The notes: generated from the sequence alone by a model not told the origin. A stretch of 32,353 bases of DNA from Flavobacteriaceae bacterium (GCA_030828745.1 JAURBX010000006.1:1-32353); one strand, 5' to 3'. Shown: positions 9,280 to 18,955, counted from the first letter of the stretch. Translations and numbers: made by a program.

Positions 9280-9711
9280 ATGCACATAAGTATAGGAAAT
9301 GATCACGCAGGGCCAGAGTACAAAGAAGCTATAAGTATCCTTTTAAAAGAATTAGGACATGAAATTACGAATTATGGTACTGATTCGTTAGCAAGTGTTG
9401 ATTACCCAGATTTTATCCATCCAGTGGCGAAGGATGTGTCAGAAGGGAAAGTCGATTTTGGGATTATTATTTGCGGAAGTGGGAATGGGGCCAATATGAC
9501 AGCAAATAAATATCAAAAAATACGTTCTGCACTTTGCTGGAATCAAGAGATTGTTGCTTTAGCTAGAGCGCATAATGATGCTAATATTTTAAGTCTTCCT
9601 GCTCGATTTATTTCTATACCACAAGCAATTGAAATGGTGAAGGTTTTTATACATACTGAATTTGAAGGGGGAAGACATCAAAATAGAATAGACAAAATAC
9701 CCTATAAATAA
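9280..9711 (+). CDS. rpiB: Ribose-5-phosphate isomerase B (RpiB/LacA/LacB family)
   Basis: ISIGNDHAGPEYKEAI...GTDSLASVDYPDFIHPVAKDV...GIIICGSGNGANMTANKYQKIRSALCWN...ARAHNDANILSLPARF. Confidence 0.95.
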   Translation: MHISIGNDHAGPEYKEAISILLKELGHEITNYGTDSLASVDYPDFIHPVAKDVSEGKVDFGIIICGSGNGANMTANKYQKIRSALCWNQEIVALARAHNDANILSLPARFISIPQAIEMVKVFIHTEFEGGRHQNRIDKIPYK

Positions 9712-10160
9712 TGCTTGTTTTTGAATGTAAAAAGTTCGATTTACTTTCATTAAAAGAAGTTCACGATATATATGCTTTACGTGCAGCTGTTTTTGTTGTC
9801 GAACAGGATTGTGTATATCAGGATGTTGATGGAAATGATTTTTCGGCCTATCATATTTTAGGAAAAAAAGAAGATAAGATTGTGGCTTACGCTAGATTAT
9901 TAGCCCCAGGCGTGTCTTACGAAGACTATGCTTCTATTGGTAGGGTTGTTACGTCTAAGAAAATACGAGGAAAAAAGCAAGGACACCTCTTAATGGAATA
10001 TTGTATAGAAAAGATCAAATTACATTTCCCAACAGAAAAAATTAAAATCTCTGCACAGTTACATCTTGAAAAATTCTACAATAAACACGCTTTTGTGGGT
10101 ACAGGAGAAGCTTATCTTGAAGACGGGATCCCTCACATAGGAATGGTATTAAAAAACTAA
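9711..10160 (+). CDS. GNAT family N-acetyltransferase (ElaA-like)
   Basis: LKEVHDIYALRAAVFVVEQDCVYQDVDGND...AYHILGKKEDKIVAYARLLAPG...IGRVVTSKKIRGKKQGHLLMEYCIEKI. Confidence 0.9.
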   Translation: MLVFECKKFDLLSLKEVHDIYALRAAVFVVEQDCVYQDVDGNDFSAYHILGKKEDKIVAYARLLAPGVSYEDYASIGRVVTSKKIRGKKQGHLLMEYCIEKIKLHFPTEKIKISAQLHLEKFYNKHAFVGTGEAYLEDGIPHIGMVLKN

Positions 10161-10522
10161 AGAGATTGCTTTTTAGCCAATAAAAGACTAATTTCTTTGA
10201 TTAACATCGAAGTGTCGATTTGTTTTTTACTAGTAAAAATTAACATGCAATTTCCTGCAAAGTAATGCTGAGGCTCGGTTTGTTTAAGACCTTCACGTAG
10301 TTGTCTTTTAATGCGGTTTCGATCGACGGCCATCTTAAAATTTCTTTTTGAAACAGAGACTCCTGCGCAAAAAGAAGAATTTGTTCCTAAGGTTTGGTAT
10401 TTTAACATCATATGTTTGGAACGAAGAATTTCCCCCTTCTCAAACAAGAGATCAATTGCGGCTTTACTTTTCAGCCGCTCGAGTTTTAAATCACTTTTCG
10501 GGAGCGACATAATAATTGTCAT
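10157..10522 (-). CDS. rnpA: Ribonuclease P protein component (start at 10510 or 10522)
   Basis: LERLKSKAAIDLLFEKGEILRSKHMMLKY...AGVSVSKRNFKMAVDRNRIKRQLREGLKQ; RNR motif. Confidence 0.93.
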   Translation of the reverse strand: MTIIMSLPKSDLKLERLKSKAAIDLLFEKGEILRSKHMMLKYQTLGTNSSFCAGVSVSKRNFKMAVDRNRIKRQLREGLKQTEPQHYFAGNCMLIFTSKKQIDTSMLIKEISLLLAKKQSL

Positions 10523-12314
10523 TCTTGTCTATATCGGCCATTAGATTACTTGGATCAATTACAATGACTTGAATTTCTTCTTTAGGTTTATCAACAACGA
10601 AAGAATATTCAAGATTAGCCCAATTCCAATCCTTTTGAACGATCCAATCTATTGTATAAGGGTTTTCTTTTTCCCCACGAAGTAAAGAAATTGGGATATA
10701 ATGGAGTTCGGTCTCTCCATTTTTATATTGAATTAAAACCTCCAAGGGCATTGGCATTAATTCTTTTCGTTTGAGTAGAATTTGCGTCCCTTTTTCAACC
10801 GTATTTACTGCTGAAACGGCATAATCAATTTTGTTTGTGGTTTGGGTCCAGTCTGTTAAAAACCATTGAAGTTGGAGCCCAGAAACACGCTCAGCAATCT
10901 GTCGTAAATCATTAGGAAGCGGATGTTTGAATTTCCATTCGTCGTAATAGGTTTGTAAAATTTTATAAAGATTATCTTTCCCAACAATATATCCCAATTG
11001 CCCCAGGAAAACAGCTCCTTTATTGTAGGCTGTACTTTCATAAGCATAATTGTGTTCATAGCGATTAGCATTGGTGCTTTGAGGCATTTCCATGCCCGAA
11101 CCAGCTAAATTAAAATATCCTCTATAAGACCCCTCTAAAGGGAAATCTTTATTTTCTTCTAAAATTTCATCTTCAGCAAGAGTAGAAATAAAGGTAGTAA
11201 AACCTTCATCCATCCATTCGTGTTTTGTTTCGTTTGTCGCTAGTATGTGTTGAAACCAGGAATGAGCAAGTTCATGGGCCGTAACACCAAAAAGCGATCC
11301 GTATTTGCGCCCTCCTGTGATAAGCGTAAGCATGGCATATTCCATACCGCCGTCCCCACCTTGTACAACAGAATATTGTTTATAGGGATAAACACCAATT
11401 TTTTCATTGTAAAACTCCATTAGTTTTGCGGTATGAGGCTGGAGCTTTTTCCAATTATCAATGATATCGGGATTGTTTTTATAGAAAAAATGTAGTGTTA
11501 CATCGTTGGGGCCAGGGTAGGTATCATGAACATAGTCTGGATCTGCTGCCCAAGTAAAATCATGCACCTGAGGAGCAATAAAATGCCAAGTAACATTTCC
11601 TTTTTTTGATTTTGGTTTTTTACGGTCAGAATACCCCATGCCGATGTCTTCAGCATTTTGTAAGTAGCCACTAGCAGCGACAACAAATTTTTTGTTTAAT
11701 GTAATTTTAACATCAAAATCACCCCAAACACCGTGAAATTCTCTACCCGTGTAAGGATCGGCATTCCACCCTTCTCGATCGTATTCTGCCATTTTAGGAT
11801 ACCATTGCGCCATGGAGAAAGCAACTCCTTCGCTAGAATTTTTTCCTGCCCTGCGGATAACATCAGGGACATGACCTTCAAAAGACAATTCAAAGGTTGA
11901 ACTTCCTCCAGGGGGAATCGGTTGATTTAGCGGTACTTCTAAAATGGTTTCTGAATCCACAGGGGACAATAAAACACCATCTTGAGTCAGACCTTTTACT
12001 TTTAAATAACCTTGTTGATCTAGGGTTAAAGAATCTACATCTATTTTGAAACGCCTGTTTTTGTCAGCAGCGTTTTTTAAACGAACTGCCATTTCGCTCC
12101 CCGGCTTAAACGCATTAAAGTACAGATGGTAAAAAACCTTGTGTAAGGTTTCTGGGGAGTTATTGGTATATACTATTTTTTGAGTACCGTTATAAAGGGC
12201 TGTGTCCGTGTCTAATGAGACTTCCATGGTGTAATCTACCGCTTGCTGCCAGTATTGAGCGGATCCAATTTGAAAGATCAGTAGGCTAATTAAAAAAGAA
12301 AAGTTGCGTTTCAT
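10491..12314 (-). CDS. M1 family metallopeptidase
   Basis: GVTAHELAHSWFQHILATNETKHEWMDEGFTTFIS: HExxH plus the downstream E of the M1 family; signal peptide. Confidence 0.93.
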   Translation of the reverse strand: MKRNFSFLISLLIFQIGSAQYWQQAVDYTMEVSLDTDTALYNGTQKIVYTNNSPETLHKVFYHLYFNAFKPGSEMAVRLKNAADKNRRFKIDVDSLTLDQQGYLKVKGLTQDGVLLSPVDSETILEVPLNQPIPPGGSSTFELSFEGHVPDVIRRAGKNSSEGVAFSMAQWYPKMAEYDREGWNADPYTGREFHGVWGDFDVKITLNKKFVVAASGYLQNAEDIGMGYSDRKKPKSKKGNVTWHFIAPQVHDFTWAADPDYVHDTYPGPNDVTLHFFYKNNPDIIDNWKKLQPHTAKLMEFYNEKIGVYPYKQYSVVQGGDGGMEYAMLTLITGGRKYGSLFGVTAHELAHSWFQHILATNETKHEWMDEGFTTFISTLAEDEILEENKDFPLEGSYRGYFNLAGSGMEMPQSTNANRYEHNYAYESTAYNKGAVFLGQLGYIVGKDNLYKILQTYYDEWKFKHPLPNDLRQIAERVSGLQLQWFLTDWTQTTNKIDYAVSAVNTVEKGTQILLKRKELMPMPLEVLIQYKNGETELHYIPISLLRGEKENPYTIDWIVQKDWNWANLEYSFVVDKPKEEIQVIVIDPSNLMADIDKNDNYYVAPEK

Positions 12315-12348
12315 AATTATGTTTTTGGAGCGTTAAAGATAAGCTTAC

Positions 12349-13206
12349 TTAGGAATTAAAATAGGAATCAAAGCTAAAATGCGCATGCATACGCACACCT
12401 TTTTGGGTTTCTTTCAAAGAAACTAATTGATGCCTGGGGTCGTGTTCTAAAAAAAGAAAAGCATCTTCGGCAAGGGCAAGGTCTAAAAACGTTTCTTTTT
12501 CTTTTAAAGTCAATAAGGGGCGCGTATCATATCCCATAATATATGGTATAGGGAGATGTCCTACAGTTGGAATAAGGTCTGCGGCATAAAAAATCTTTTT
12601 GCCCTTGTAGTTTAGTAAGGGTAGCATTTGTTTTTCGGTATGCCCATCAATTAAGAGGATGGAGAAAGGAAACGGAGTTTGTTCAAGCAGGGGTCCTTTT
12701 CCTTGAATAAAATTCAACTGTCCGCTCTCAAGAAGGGGTAAAATATTTTCTGTTAAAAAAGAGGCTTTTTCTCTTGGGTTCGGATTTATTGCCCAATCCC
12801 AGTGGGACTCATGGACCCAAAATTTTGCGTTTTTGAAGGCTGGCTCTAAGAGCCCACTTTTAGATTTTTGAACGGCACCACCACAATGATCAAAGTGTAA
12901 ATGAGTAAAAAAAACATCGGTAATGTCATCCATACAAAACCCCACCTTTTGCAGTGAGTTTTCTAAAGAATAATGACCCCACAGGCCATAATGGCTAAAG
13001 AACTTATCCTCCTGCTTATTGCCCATCCCTGTATCGATCAAGATTAAACGGTTTCCATCCTCAATGAGTAAAGAGCGAGTGGCCATTTCAATTCGATTTT
13101 TTTCATCTGCAGGATTGGTTCGTTCCCAAAGTGGTTTTGGAACCACACCAAACATGGCACCCCCATCGAGTTTAAAATTCCCTGCTTCAATGACGTACAG
13201 CTGCAT
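12349..13206 (-). CDS. MBL fold metallo-hydrolase
   Basis: LILIDTGMGN, DVFFTHLHFDHCGGAV, LLIDGHTEKQMLPLLNYKGKKIFYAADLIPT. Confidence 0.9.
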   Translation of the reverse strand: MQLYVIEAGNFKLDGGAMFGVVPKPLWERTNPADEKNRIEMATRSLLIEDGNRLILIDTGMGNKQEDKFFSHYGLWGHYSLENSLQKVGFCMDDITDVFFTHLHFDHCGGAVQKSKSGLLEPAFKNAKFWVHESHWDWAINPNPREKASFLTENILPLLESGQLNFIQGKGPLLEQTPFPFSILLIDGHTEKQMLPLLNYKGKKIFYAADLIPTVGHLPIPYIMGYDTRPLLTLKEKETFLDLALAEDAFLFLEHDPRHQLVSLKETQKGVRMHAHFSFDSYFNS

Positions 13207-14187
13207 TTACTTTAATTTTATGCGCATTAACATATCGGATGCGGTCAGATAGAGATAGTTTTCATCGGCATCAAAACCACAATTGGCAGTAGCCTTTCCT
13301 GGGCGAAGGGTTCCCAGATGTTTTCCATTGGAATCAATGACCAAAACACCACCAGGTCCGGTAGCAAAAACAACTCCAGAGGAATGAACTTTTAGTCCAT
13401 CAAAAAGACCAGACCCTTTTCTTGTCACGTTTTTAGCGTCAAAAAAGACCTGTCTGTTCGTTAGTTTACCATTTACTAAATCAAAAGCGGCGATGATTGA
13501 ATTAGTGACATCAGAATTACCAACATATACTGTTTTTTCATCGGTAGAAAAGGCGATTCCATTTGGACGAGAAAGGGTCTTATCTAAAAGAGTTAGTCCT
13601 GATGTTTGAGACCATTTATAAATTCCATTAAAAGAAAGTTCTTTAAGCGAGTCTCGGTCTTGTTTTTTGAGTCCATAAGGAGGATCAGTAAAAAATAAAT
13701 CGCCGTTGGTAGTAAAAACTAAATCATTGGGACTGTTTAACCACTTGCCCTTATAATGGTCTACTAAAGTTTCAAATTCAGCTTGTTCAAAATCCCATTT
13801 TTTTAAGCGTGCAATACGGCGATCCCCATGTTGACAAAGAATTAGGTCTCCTTGAGCATTAAGTGCCAAACCATTCGCTCCCTGATTTGCACTATGAGGT
13901 GCATGATTGGTCATTCCGCTGGGCTTTAAAAAAACACTCAGCCCATCTTTTTCGGTCCATAAATAAGCCGTGTTTTGGGGGACGTCCGTAAAAATGACGC
14001 CATTTAAATGAGGAACCCAAACAGGTCCTTCTGCCCAACTAAAGCCAGACGCTAATATTTCTAGGGAAGCATTTTTAGGGATAAGCAGATCTAATTTAGG
14101 GTCTAAGCGCTCTATTTCGCCAAGGGAGTCTTGACTATATAGTGTCAAAAAAGAGAAAAGAAAAAGGGTTAATATACTTTTAGCCAT
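13207..14187 (-). CDS. SMP-30/gluconolactonase/LRE family protein
   Basis: LASGFSWAEGPVWVPHLNGVIFTDVPQN...KWLNSPNDLVFTTNGDLFFTDPPYGLK...LSRPNGIAFSTDEKTVYVGNSD. Confidence 0.92.
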   Translation of the reverse strand: MAKSILTLFLFSFLTLYSQDSLGEIERLDPKLDLLIPKNASLEILASGFSWAEGPVWVPHLNGVIFTDVPQNTAYLWTEKDGLSVFLKPSGMTNHAPHSANQGANGLALNAQGDLILCQHGDRRIARLKKWDFEQAEFETLVDHYKGKWLNSPNDLVFTTNGDLFFTDPPYGLKKQDRDSLKELSFNGIYKWSQTSGLTLLDKTLSRPNGIAFSTDEKTVYVGNSDVTNSIIAAFDLVNGKLTNRQVFFDAKNVTRKGSGLFDGLKVHSSGVVFATGPGGVLVIDSNGKHLGTLRPGKATANCGFDADENYLYLTASDMLMRIKLK

Positions 14188-14231
14188 AATTTTTTATTCA
14201 AATTACAAAATCTAAAACACTTAGGAGAAAA

Positions 14232-16436
14232 TTAAATTTTCGGGGTACTCTTCAGTAAAACAAGCAAGTCTTTTGCAAAGGTCAGCATAATTTTAATTTC
14301 ATGAAGACTTGAGAGGCGATCTTTACCTTTAATTAACAAATGTGTTCCGTTGGATTCGATATGAAAAATAGGGTGACTTTCAAAAAAGTAAATTAATTCA
14401 GAATGAAAAAGAGCTCTAATTGCGGTTCTGTCATTACCACTCAAATGGAACCGTTTTGAAAAGTCGGGGTGTTTTTTGAAGTTGATATCGTCAAACCCCG
14501 CCCATTGATAAAGTGTGGATTTAAAATCTTCTTTGTCCAAGACAAAAACGGGGAGTGTAGTAGGACTTTTAAAAAGCAAGAAAGTAGCTTTTAAATCCTC
14601 TTTCGTAATGAACGCTCCTTCAGAAAATGAGAGATCAAAGAGGGTAAAAGTTTTATTATAAAGTGAATTGACGCTATAGTTGACAACCTTTGATTCGAAA
14701 AAAAGAAAACTTTCGATTCCTTTGGGTTCGCTATTAATTTTGGGGGAATAATTCCATTTTAATTGTTGCGCCAATTGTTCAATATTTTTTTGCCGATTGG
14801 ATAAAGCGCTTTGAACCCCTATTAACACATTAATGGGTAGGCTTTTTCGAACGGCGAAAGGATGCTGTGTTTCGGAAGCATGAATATCAAGACCAATCGT
14901 TTCAAAAACGCCATTCTTACGTGCAAAAGAGCGCTGATAATCATGAAGGCCCTCCATAACGGTATGATCCACAAAATCACATAAAGAGAAGTCTACAATG
15001 GCGTGTTCACTTTCAGGAATTTGATCTAACTTCATTTTTAAGCGATAAAAATTTAAAAAGCTGCAGAAATTTTTTACACTTACATAATAGTTTCCACTTT
15101 GTTCTTCGCGATACATGAGTACATTGGGTTTGAAGATATTAAGAGAAAAAAGGAATAAACTTTTTCGGAGAAAAAGATGAACAATAAAGGTAAACACGAT
15201 CCCTACAGCAATTCCAACAATGAGACTTGTAAACAAGGTTGTGATGAGCGTAATTAAAAAGATGGTTGCTTGCTCAGGACCAATTTTATAGATACGAATT
15301 AAGTTTTCGGGTGAAGCCAACTTGTATCCTGTAAAAACTAGAATTGCAGCGAGAGCAGTAAGGGGTATACGTTGAATCTGATCTCCTAAAAGGACAACAA
15401 AAAGAACTAAAAAAGCAGCATGAAAAAAGTTTGCAGATCGATTAGTACCTCCGTTATTAGCATTCACGGAACTTCTTGCAATAACCGTCACGACATTCAA
15501 ACCGCCTAAAAAACCACTGACAATACTTGCCAAGCCAAGTGCACGAAGGTCTTTATTGACATTGGAACGTCTTTTTTTAGGATCTAATTTATCTACTGCC
15601 TTGATGCTGAGTAAGGATTCAATAACCGCGATTAAAGTGATGGAAAATACGACTCCGATAAAGTTTAAATCTAAAAGTTTTTCAAAGTTAGGACGAGGAA
15701 GGTTAGAGAACAGTTGGTCTGGAATTTTAATTAATAACTCAGGATCAATTGGCACGGCTTTATTCAAGACTAAAGTATAGTAATACCCGATTCCTATAGA
15801 GCCCACCACAACCCACATGGGTGCTGGAATCAAATGAAAATAAGGGTTTCGTATTCTGCTGTACAGAAAAAGAAAAATTAAGCTACCCATACCTAAAGCC
15901 CCCGCAAAAGGATGTAATCCTAAAAAGAGCAAAAATGAATCGGGAATGCGCATAAGCTGTTCAACCGTTCCCCCAGGTATGGAGGTAAGTCCCAGCATAA
16001 CATGAAATTGTTTGGCTAAAATTCCGATTCCTATCGCGGCGAGCATTCCTTGTAAAGCTGAGGCTGGAAAAAATTCACTCATGGCTCCCAAACGCAAAAC
16101 CCCAAAAAGAAACAACAAGCCCCCAGATAGAATTATAGCCGCTAGGGTAAATAAATAACCTTGATAAAGATCTCCATCCCCCAAAGTTGTAATAGCCGCT
16201 AAAAGAACGATGACTAAACCATTTCCAGGCCCTGCAATGGTGACATGAGAGCCTCCAAAGAGAGCGACTACAAGTCCTCCAGCAACGGCGGCAATAATAC
16301 CAGAGAGCGGAGGAGCATCGGAGGCAATGGCAAGCCCTAAGCCCAAGGGCAAAGCAATGAGTGAAACAACAAATCCCGCAAAAATATTCTGAGGTAATTC
16401 TTTTGCAAATGCTAAGACAGGACTTTTTTTAGCCAT
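14232..16436 (-). CDS. SulP family inorganic anion transporter with STAS domain and an additional C-terminal domain
   Basis: FVVSLIALPLGLGLAIASDAPPLSGIIAAVAGGLVVALFGGSHVTIAGPGNGL; VNANNGGTNRSANFFHA; STAS-like HAIVDFSLCDFVDHTVMEGLHDYQ; then about 170 aa of non-transporter sequence. Confidence 0.93.
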   Translation of the reverse strand: MAKKSPVLAFAKELPQNIFAGFVVSLIALPLGLGLAIASDAPPLSGIIAAVAGGLVVALFGGSHVTIAGPGNGLVIVLLAAITTLGDGDLYQGYLFTLAAIILSGGLLFLFGVLRLGAMSEFFPASALQGMLAAIGIGILAKQFHVMLGLTSIPGGTVEQLMRIPDSFLLFLGLHPFAGALGMGSLIFLFLYSRIRNPYFHLIPAPMWVVVGSIGIGYYYTLVLNKAVPIDPELLIKIPDQLFSNLPRPNFEKLLDLNFIGVVFSITLIAVIESLLSIKAVDKLDPKKRRSNVNKDLRALGLASIVSGFLGGLNVVTVIARSSVNANNGGTNRSANFFHAAFLVLFVVLLGDQIQRIPLTALAAILVFTGYKLASPENLIRIYKIGPEQATIFLITLITTLFTSLIVGIAVGIVFTFIVHLFLRKSLFLFSLNIFKPNVLMYREEQSGNYYVSVKNFCSFLNFYRLKMKLDQIPESEHAIVDFSLCDFVDHTVMEGLHDYQRSFARKNGVFETIGLDIHASETQHPFAVRKSLPINVLIGVQSALSNRQKNIEQLAQQLKWNYSPKINSEPKGIESFLFFESKVVNYSVNSLYNKTFTLFDLSFSEGAFITKEDLKATFLLFKSPTTLPVFVLDKEDFKSTLYQWAGFDDINFKKHPDFSKRFHLSGNDRTAIRALFHSELIYFFESHPIFHIESNGTHLLIKGKDRLSSLHEIKIMLTFAKDLLVLLKSTPKI

Positions 16437-17307
16437 GGGTTTTGGAATGAATAATTAACACATCTGTTGGGAGTTCGGCTAAAATATGCTCTAAATCTCG
16501 AGGAAAAAAACGATGGTAAAAGCGCTGCTCCTCTTGTGCATTCATTACTAATAAATCGGCTCTTACTACTCGAGCATAATGACCAATGGAATATCCTCTT
16601 CTTCCAAAAATACTTTGGGTTTCATATTTTAGGCCTTGGGTAATCTGAGAGGGTATTTTTTTTATGATGTCTGTAACACGTATTTTTTCTTCACGATCTA
16701 TTTTCTGTTTTCGTAAGGTTGCTTTTCTTAAACTACGGTCATCATTTACCGCAATAGCTACTCGAGATTCGCTTATTTCTTCTACAAGTGTAATTTTTTC
16801 AGAAGTTAAGGCATTTGCAACATGAAAAGCAGCTTCGACAGTTTCTTGGGTCTGAGGACTGTCAAAACCATTAACGACCACGTGTTTACAGGGGCTTCTT
16901 TCAATAGACGGGTTTAACATTAACAATACAGAACATGGCGCTTGACGGGTTAGTTTTCGCGCAATGGAGCCTAAATAGTACTTAACAACATTTTCTCTTT
17001 TAAGGGCACCTAAAAGTAAAAGATCGATGTCAAATTCTTCACAGGCATTGGCTAATGTTGCTACGGGATCACCTTCTTTCCAGTAGGTTTGAATTTGGTC
17101 CGATTGGGTGGGACATTCCTCTAATAGTTGTTGAAATACCTTCTCTTTCTTTGGAGTTTTCTTACCGACATGGACAAAAATCAACGAAGCCTTAAAATAC
17201 ATCGCTAGCCGGCTGGCCTCATAGACATTTGCCTTGAGGGATGGAGAAAAAGCAAAACCAAACAAAAGTGTCTTAAAAGGTTGGAAAGCCATATATAATG
17301 TAGTCAA
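16429..17307 (-). CDS. Universal stress protein, two tandem USP domains
   Basis: ASLIFVHVGKK...EFDIDLLLLGALKRENVVKYYLGSIARKLTRQAPCSVLLM; second unit ending RADLLVMNAQEEQRFYHRFFPRDLEHILAELPTDVLIIH. Confidence 0.88.
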   Translation of the reverse strand: MTTLYMAFQPFKTLLFGFAFSPSLKANVYEASRLAMYFKASLIFVHVGKKTPKKEKVFQQLLEECPTQSDQIQTYWKEGDPVATLANACEEFDIDLLLLGALKRENVVKYYLGSIARKLTRQAPCSVLLMLNPSIERSPCKHVVVNGFDSPQTQETVEAAFHVANALTSEKITLVEEISESRVAIAVNDDRSLRKATLRKQKIDREEKIRVTDIIKKIPSQITQGLKYETQSIFGRRGYSIGHYARVVRADLLVMNAQEEQRFYHRFFPRDLEHILAELPTDVLIIHSKTHG

Positions 17308-17526
17308 TTACATTTTTTGAACAAACTCTGTTCGCAAAACAATACTTGTTTTCTTGATTTTACAATCAATTTCTTCTGAACTGTCGGTAACACGAATGTT
17401 TTTGACAACTGTACCTCTTTTTAATGTAATTCCCGCTCCTTTAACCTTCAAGTCTTTGGTGAGTTTAACGGAATCACCATCATGAAGCGTATTTCCATTG
17501 ACGTCGGTTACATTCATACCGTTCAT
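17308..17526 (-). CDS. PhnA/YjdM-like zinc ribbon-type alkylphosphonate utilization protein, short form (start at 17526 or 17517)
   Basis: VTDVNGNTLHDGDSVKLTKDLKVKGAGITLKRGTVVKNIRVTDSSEEIDCKIKKTSIVLRTEFVQKM; -7 box lies between this start and the ORF-track start. Confidence 0.8.
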   Translation of the reverse strand: MNGMNVTDVNGNTLHDGDSVKLTKDLKVKGAGITLKRGTVVKNIRVTDSSEEIDCKIKKTSIVLRTEFVQKM

Positions 17527-17531
17527 TTTCT

Positions 17532-17539
17532 CAAATATA
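17532..17539 (-). promoter_or_regulatory. Putative -7 element TATATTTG for the phnA-like gene
   Basis: CAAATATA on +; perfect TAnnTTTG directly upstream of the start at 17526/17517. Confidence 0.45.
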
Positions 17540-17630
17540 CATTGAAAAAAGGGAAAGTACAAAGATGTTAGAACACTAACTTTTTAGAATTTCTTTTATT
17601 TGATGCGATTGAATAACCGCTCCTATTTTT

Positions 17631-18566
17631 TTAAAATTGCTTTATTTTAGTTTCACCTTGAAGTAGTTTCGCCAGTGTAAAAGCGGAGGTCCCAATTATT
17701 AGGTTCATGTTTTCCAAATGTAATTTTTCTGCTTCATCTCCTGCTTTATGATAAAAATCAAAGTTTTTAAAGTCAAAAGAAGAAAGGGTTTGTGCAGGAA
17801 TTTCAAAAGTCTCATAAAAAGCATAATTATCGGAACGTTTAAATAAATTTAATTCTCTGGCCTGAGGCAGAAATTGCACAAAGCCAGCTGAAATTGTATT
17901 CATTTCCTCTGCCATATTGGAGCGTTTGTATCCTGTTAGATAAACCTGATTTTCACCTGTACTTAGCGTTGTACCGATCATTTCAAAGTTGACCATATAG
18001 TCCAAGCGCACCCTTTCTTTTTTCATTCGCTTTGCTAAATGATAGGCTCCTTTTAATCCTTTTTCTTCATCTGTAAAGAGTGCTACAATAATATTTTGTT
18101 TCCAATTGTGTTTTGCTAAAAAGCGGGCAATCTGCATAACAGCTGTTGATCCTGCAGCATTATCATTGGCTCCGTTGAAGATGCTATCGCCTTCGATTTT
18201 TTGGATACCGATGTGATCTAAATGAGCTCCAATTAATACCGTTTTTTGATTTGGATCATAATTACCTATGCGCCCAACAATATTGTAGGATAAAACACCT
18301 TCGGTAGTCAAAGAATCTCGATAGGCAGGGTAGAACGGCTCCACACCGTGTTCTTTAAAATAGTTCGTGACAAAATCCGCGGCTTTAAAGTACCCTCCCG
18401 AATTGGAATCACGCCCCTTCATGTCATCACTAGCCAGAGTATATAAAATGGACTGGGTTTCTTCTAAGCTAATTTGGGCTCTAATTTGTTGTTGGTCAAA
18501 AACTGGAAGATCAGTACAGTTAGTTATACACAGTATTCCTAAAGAGAGAAGAGTTAATTTTTTCAT
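17631..18566 (-). CDS. M28 family metallopeptidase, lipoprotein
   Basis: LGILCITNC lipobox; TVLIGAHLDHIG, NGANDNAAGSTAVMQIARFL, NIIVALFTDEEKGLKGAYHLA, MVNFEMIG. Confidence 0.93.
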   Translation of the reverse strand: MKKLTLLSLGILCITNCTDLPVFDQQQIRAQISLEETQSILYTLASDDMKGRDSNSGGYFKAADFVTNYFKEHGVEPFYPAYRDSLTTEGVLSYNIVGRIGNYDPNQKTVLIGAHLDHIGIQKIEGDSIFNGANDNAAGSTAVMQIARFLAKHNWKQNIIVALFTDEEKGLKGAYHLAKRMKKERVRLDYMVNFEMIGTTLSTGENQVYLTGYKRSNMAEEMNTISAGFVQFLPQARELNLFKRSDNYAFYETFEIPAQTLSSFDFKNFDFYHKAGDEAEKLHLENMNLIIGTSAFTLAKLLQGETKIKQF

Positions 18567-18606
18567 TTGTTTTAAGTTAAGGATTATTAAGCGTGTTTAT
18601 CAATTT

Positions 18607-18939
18607 CTATGTATTCAGAAGTTCCCTTTTCTTTTCGCCATTGAGCCATTGCCAGTTTAGAGACAGTTTGAGTTTTCCTGTGGAGGTGGTTGAAACGTGT
18701 GCAATAGCTTCACCCGCTTTCAATTGTTGAGTGTTGGTAAGGCATTGATAGAGTAGGCTTAGTTCAGCACCTTTTAGATGTCCTATGATGGTCCCATAAG
18801 AGATAGATCCTCCAGAGTATATAGCAGTGACCCTACTGTTTATCTGTTTATATTCAAATAGAGTTTCGGAGTCTACTTGTCCCTTTTCAGAATTTTGTAC
18901 TAAGACGAAGGTTTTTTGGTTGAGATTGAATGAGGACAT
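18607..18939 (-). CDS. Small conserved Bacteroidetes protein (often annotated n-acetylglutamate synthase)
   Basis: FVLVQNSEKGQVDSETLFEYKQINSRVTAIYSGGSISYGTIIGHL...GKLKLSLNWQWLNGEK family pattern. Confidence 0.6.
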   Translation of the reverse strand: MSSFNLNQKTFVLVQNSEKGQVDSETLFEYKQINSRVTAIYSGGSISYGTIIGHLKGAELSLLYQCLTNTQQLKAGEAIAHVSTTSTGKLKLSLNWQWLNGEKKRELLNT

Positions 18940-18955
18940 GGAGAACGTGTAAGGG

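Noticed and set aside
10311-10544. Antisense ORF over rnpA, and similar antisense ORFs (1971, 3069, 5608, 10856, 13019, 15556, 21728, 23236, 23471, 28273, 31292)
   Set aside because: Fully opposite or inside well-supported genes, low-complexity translations, no domain signatures.
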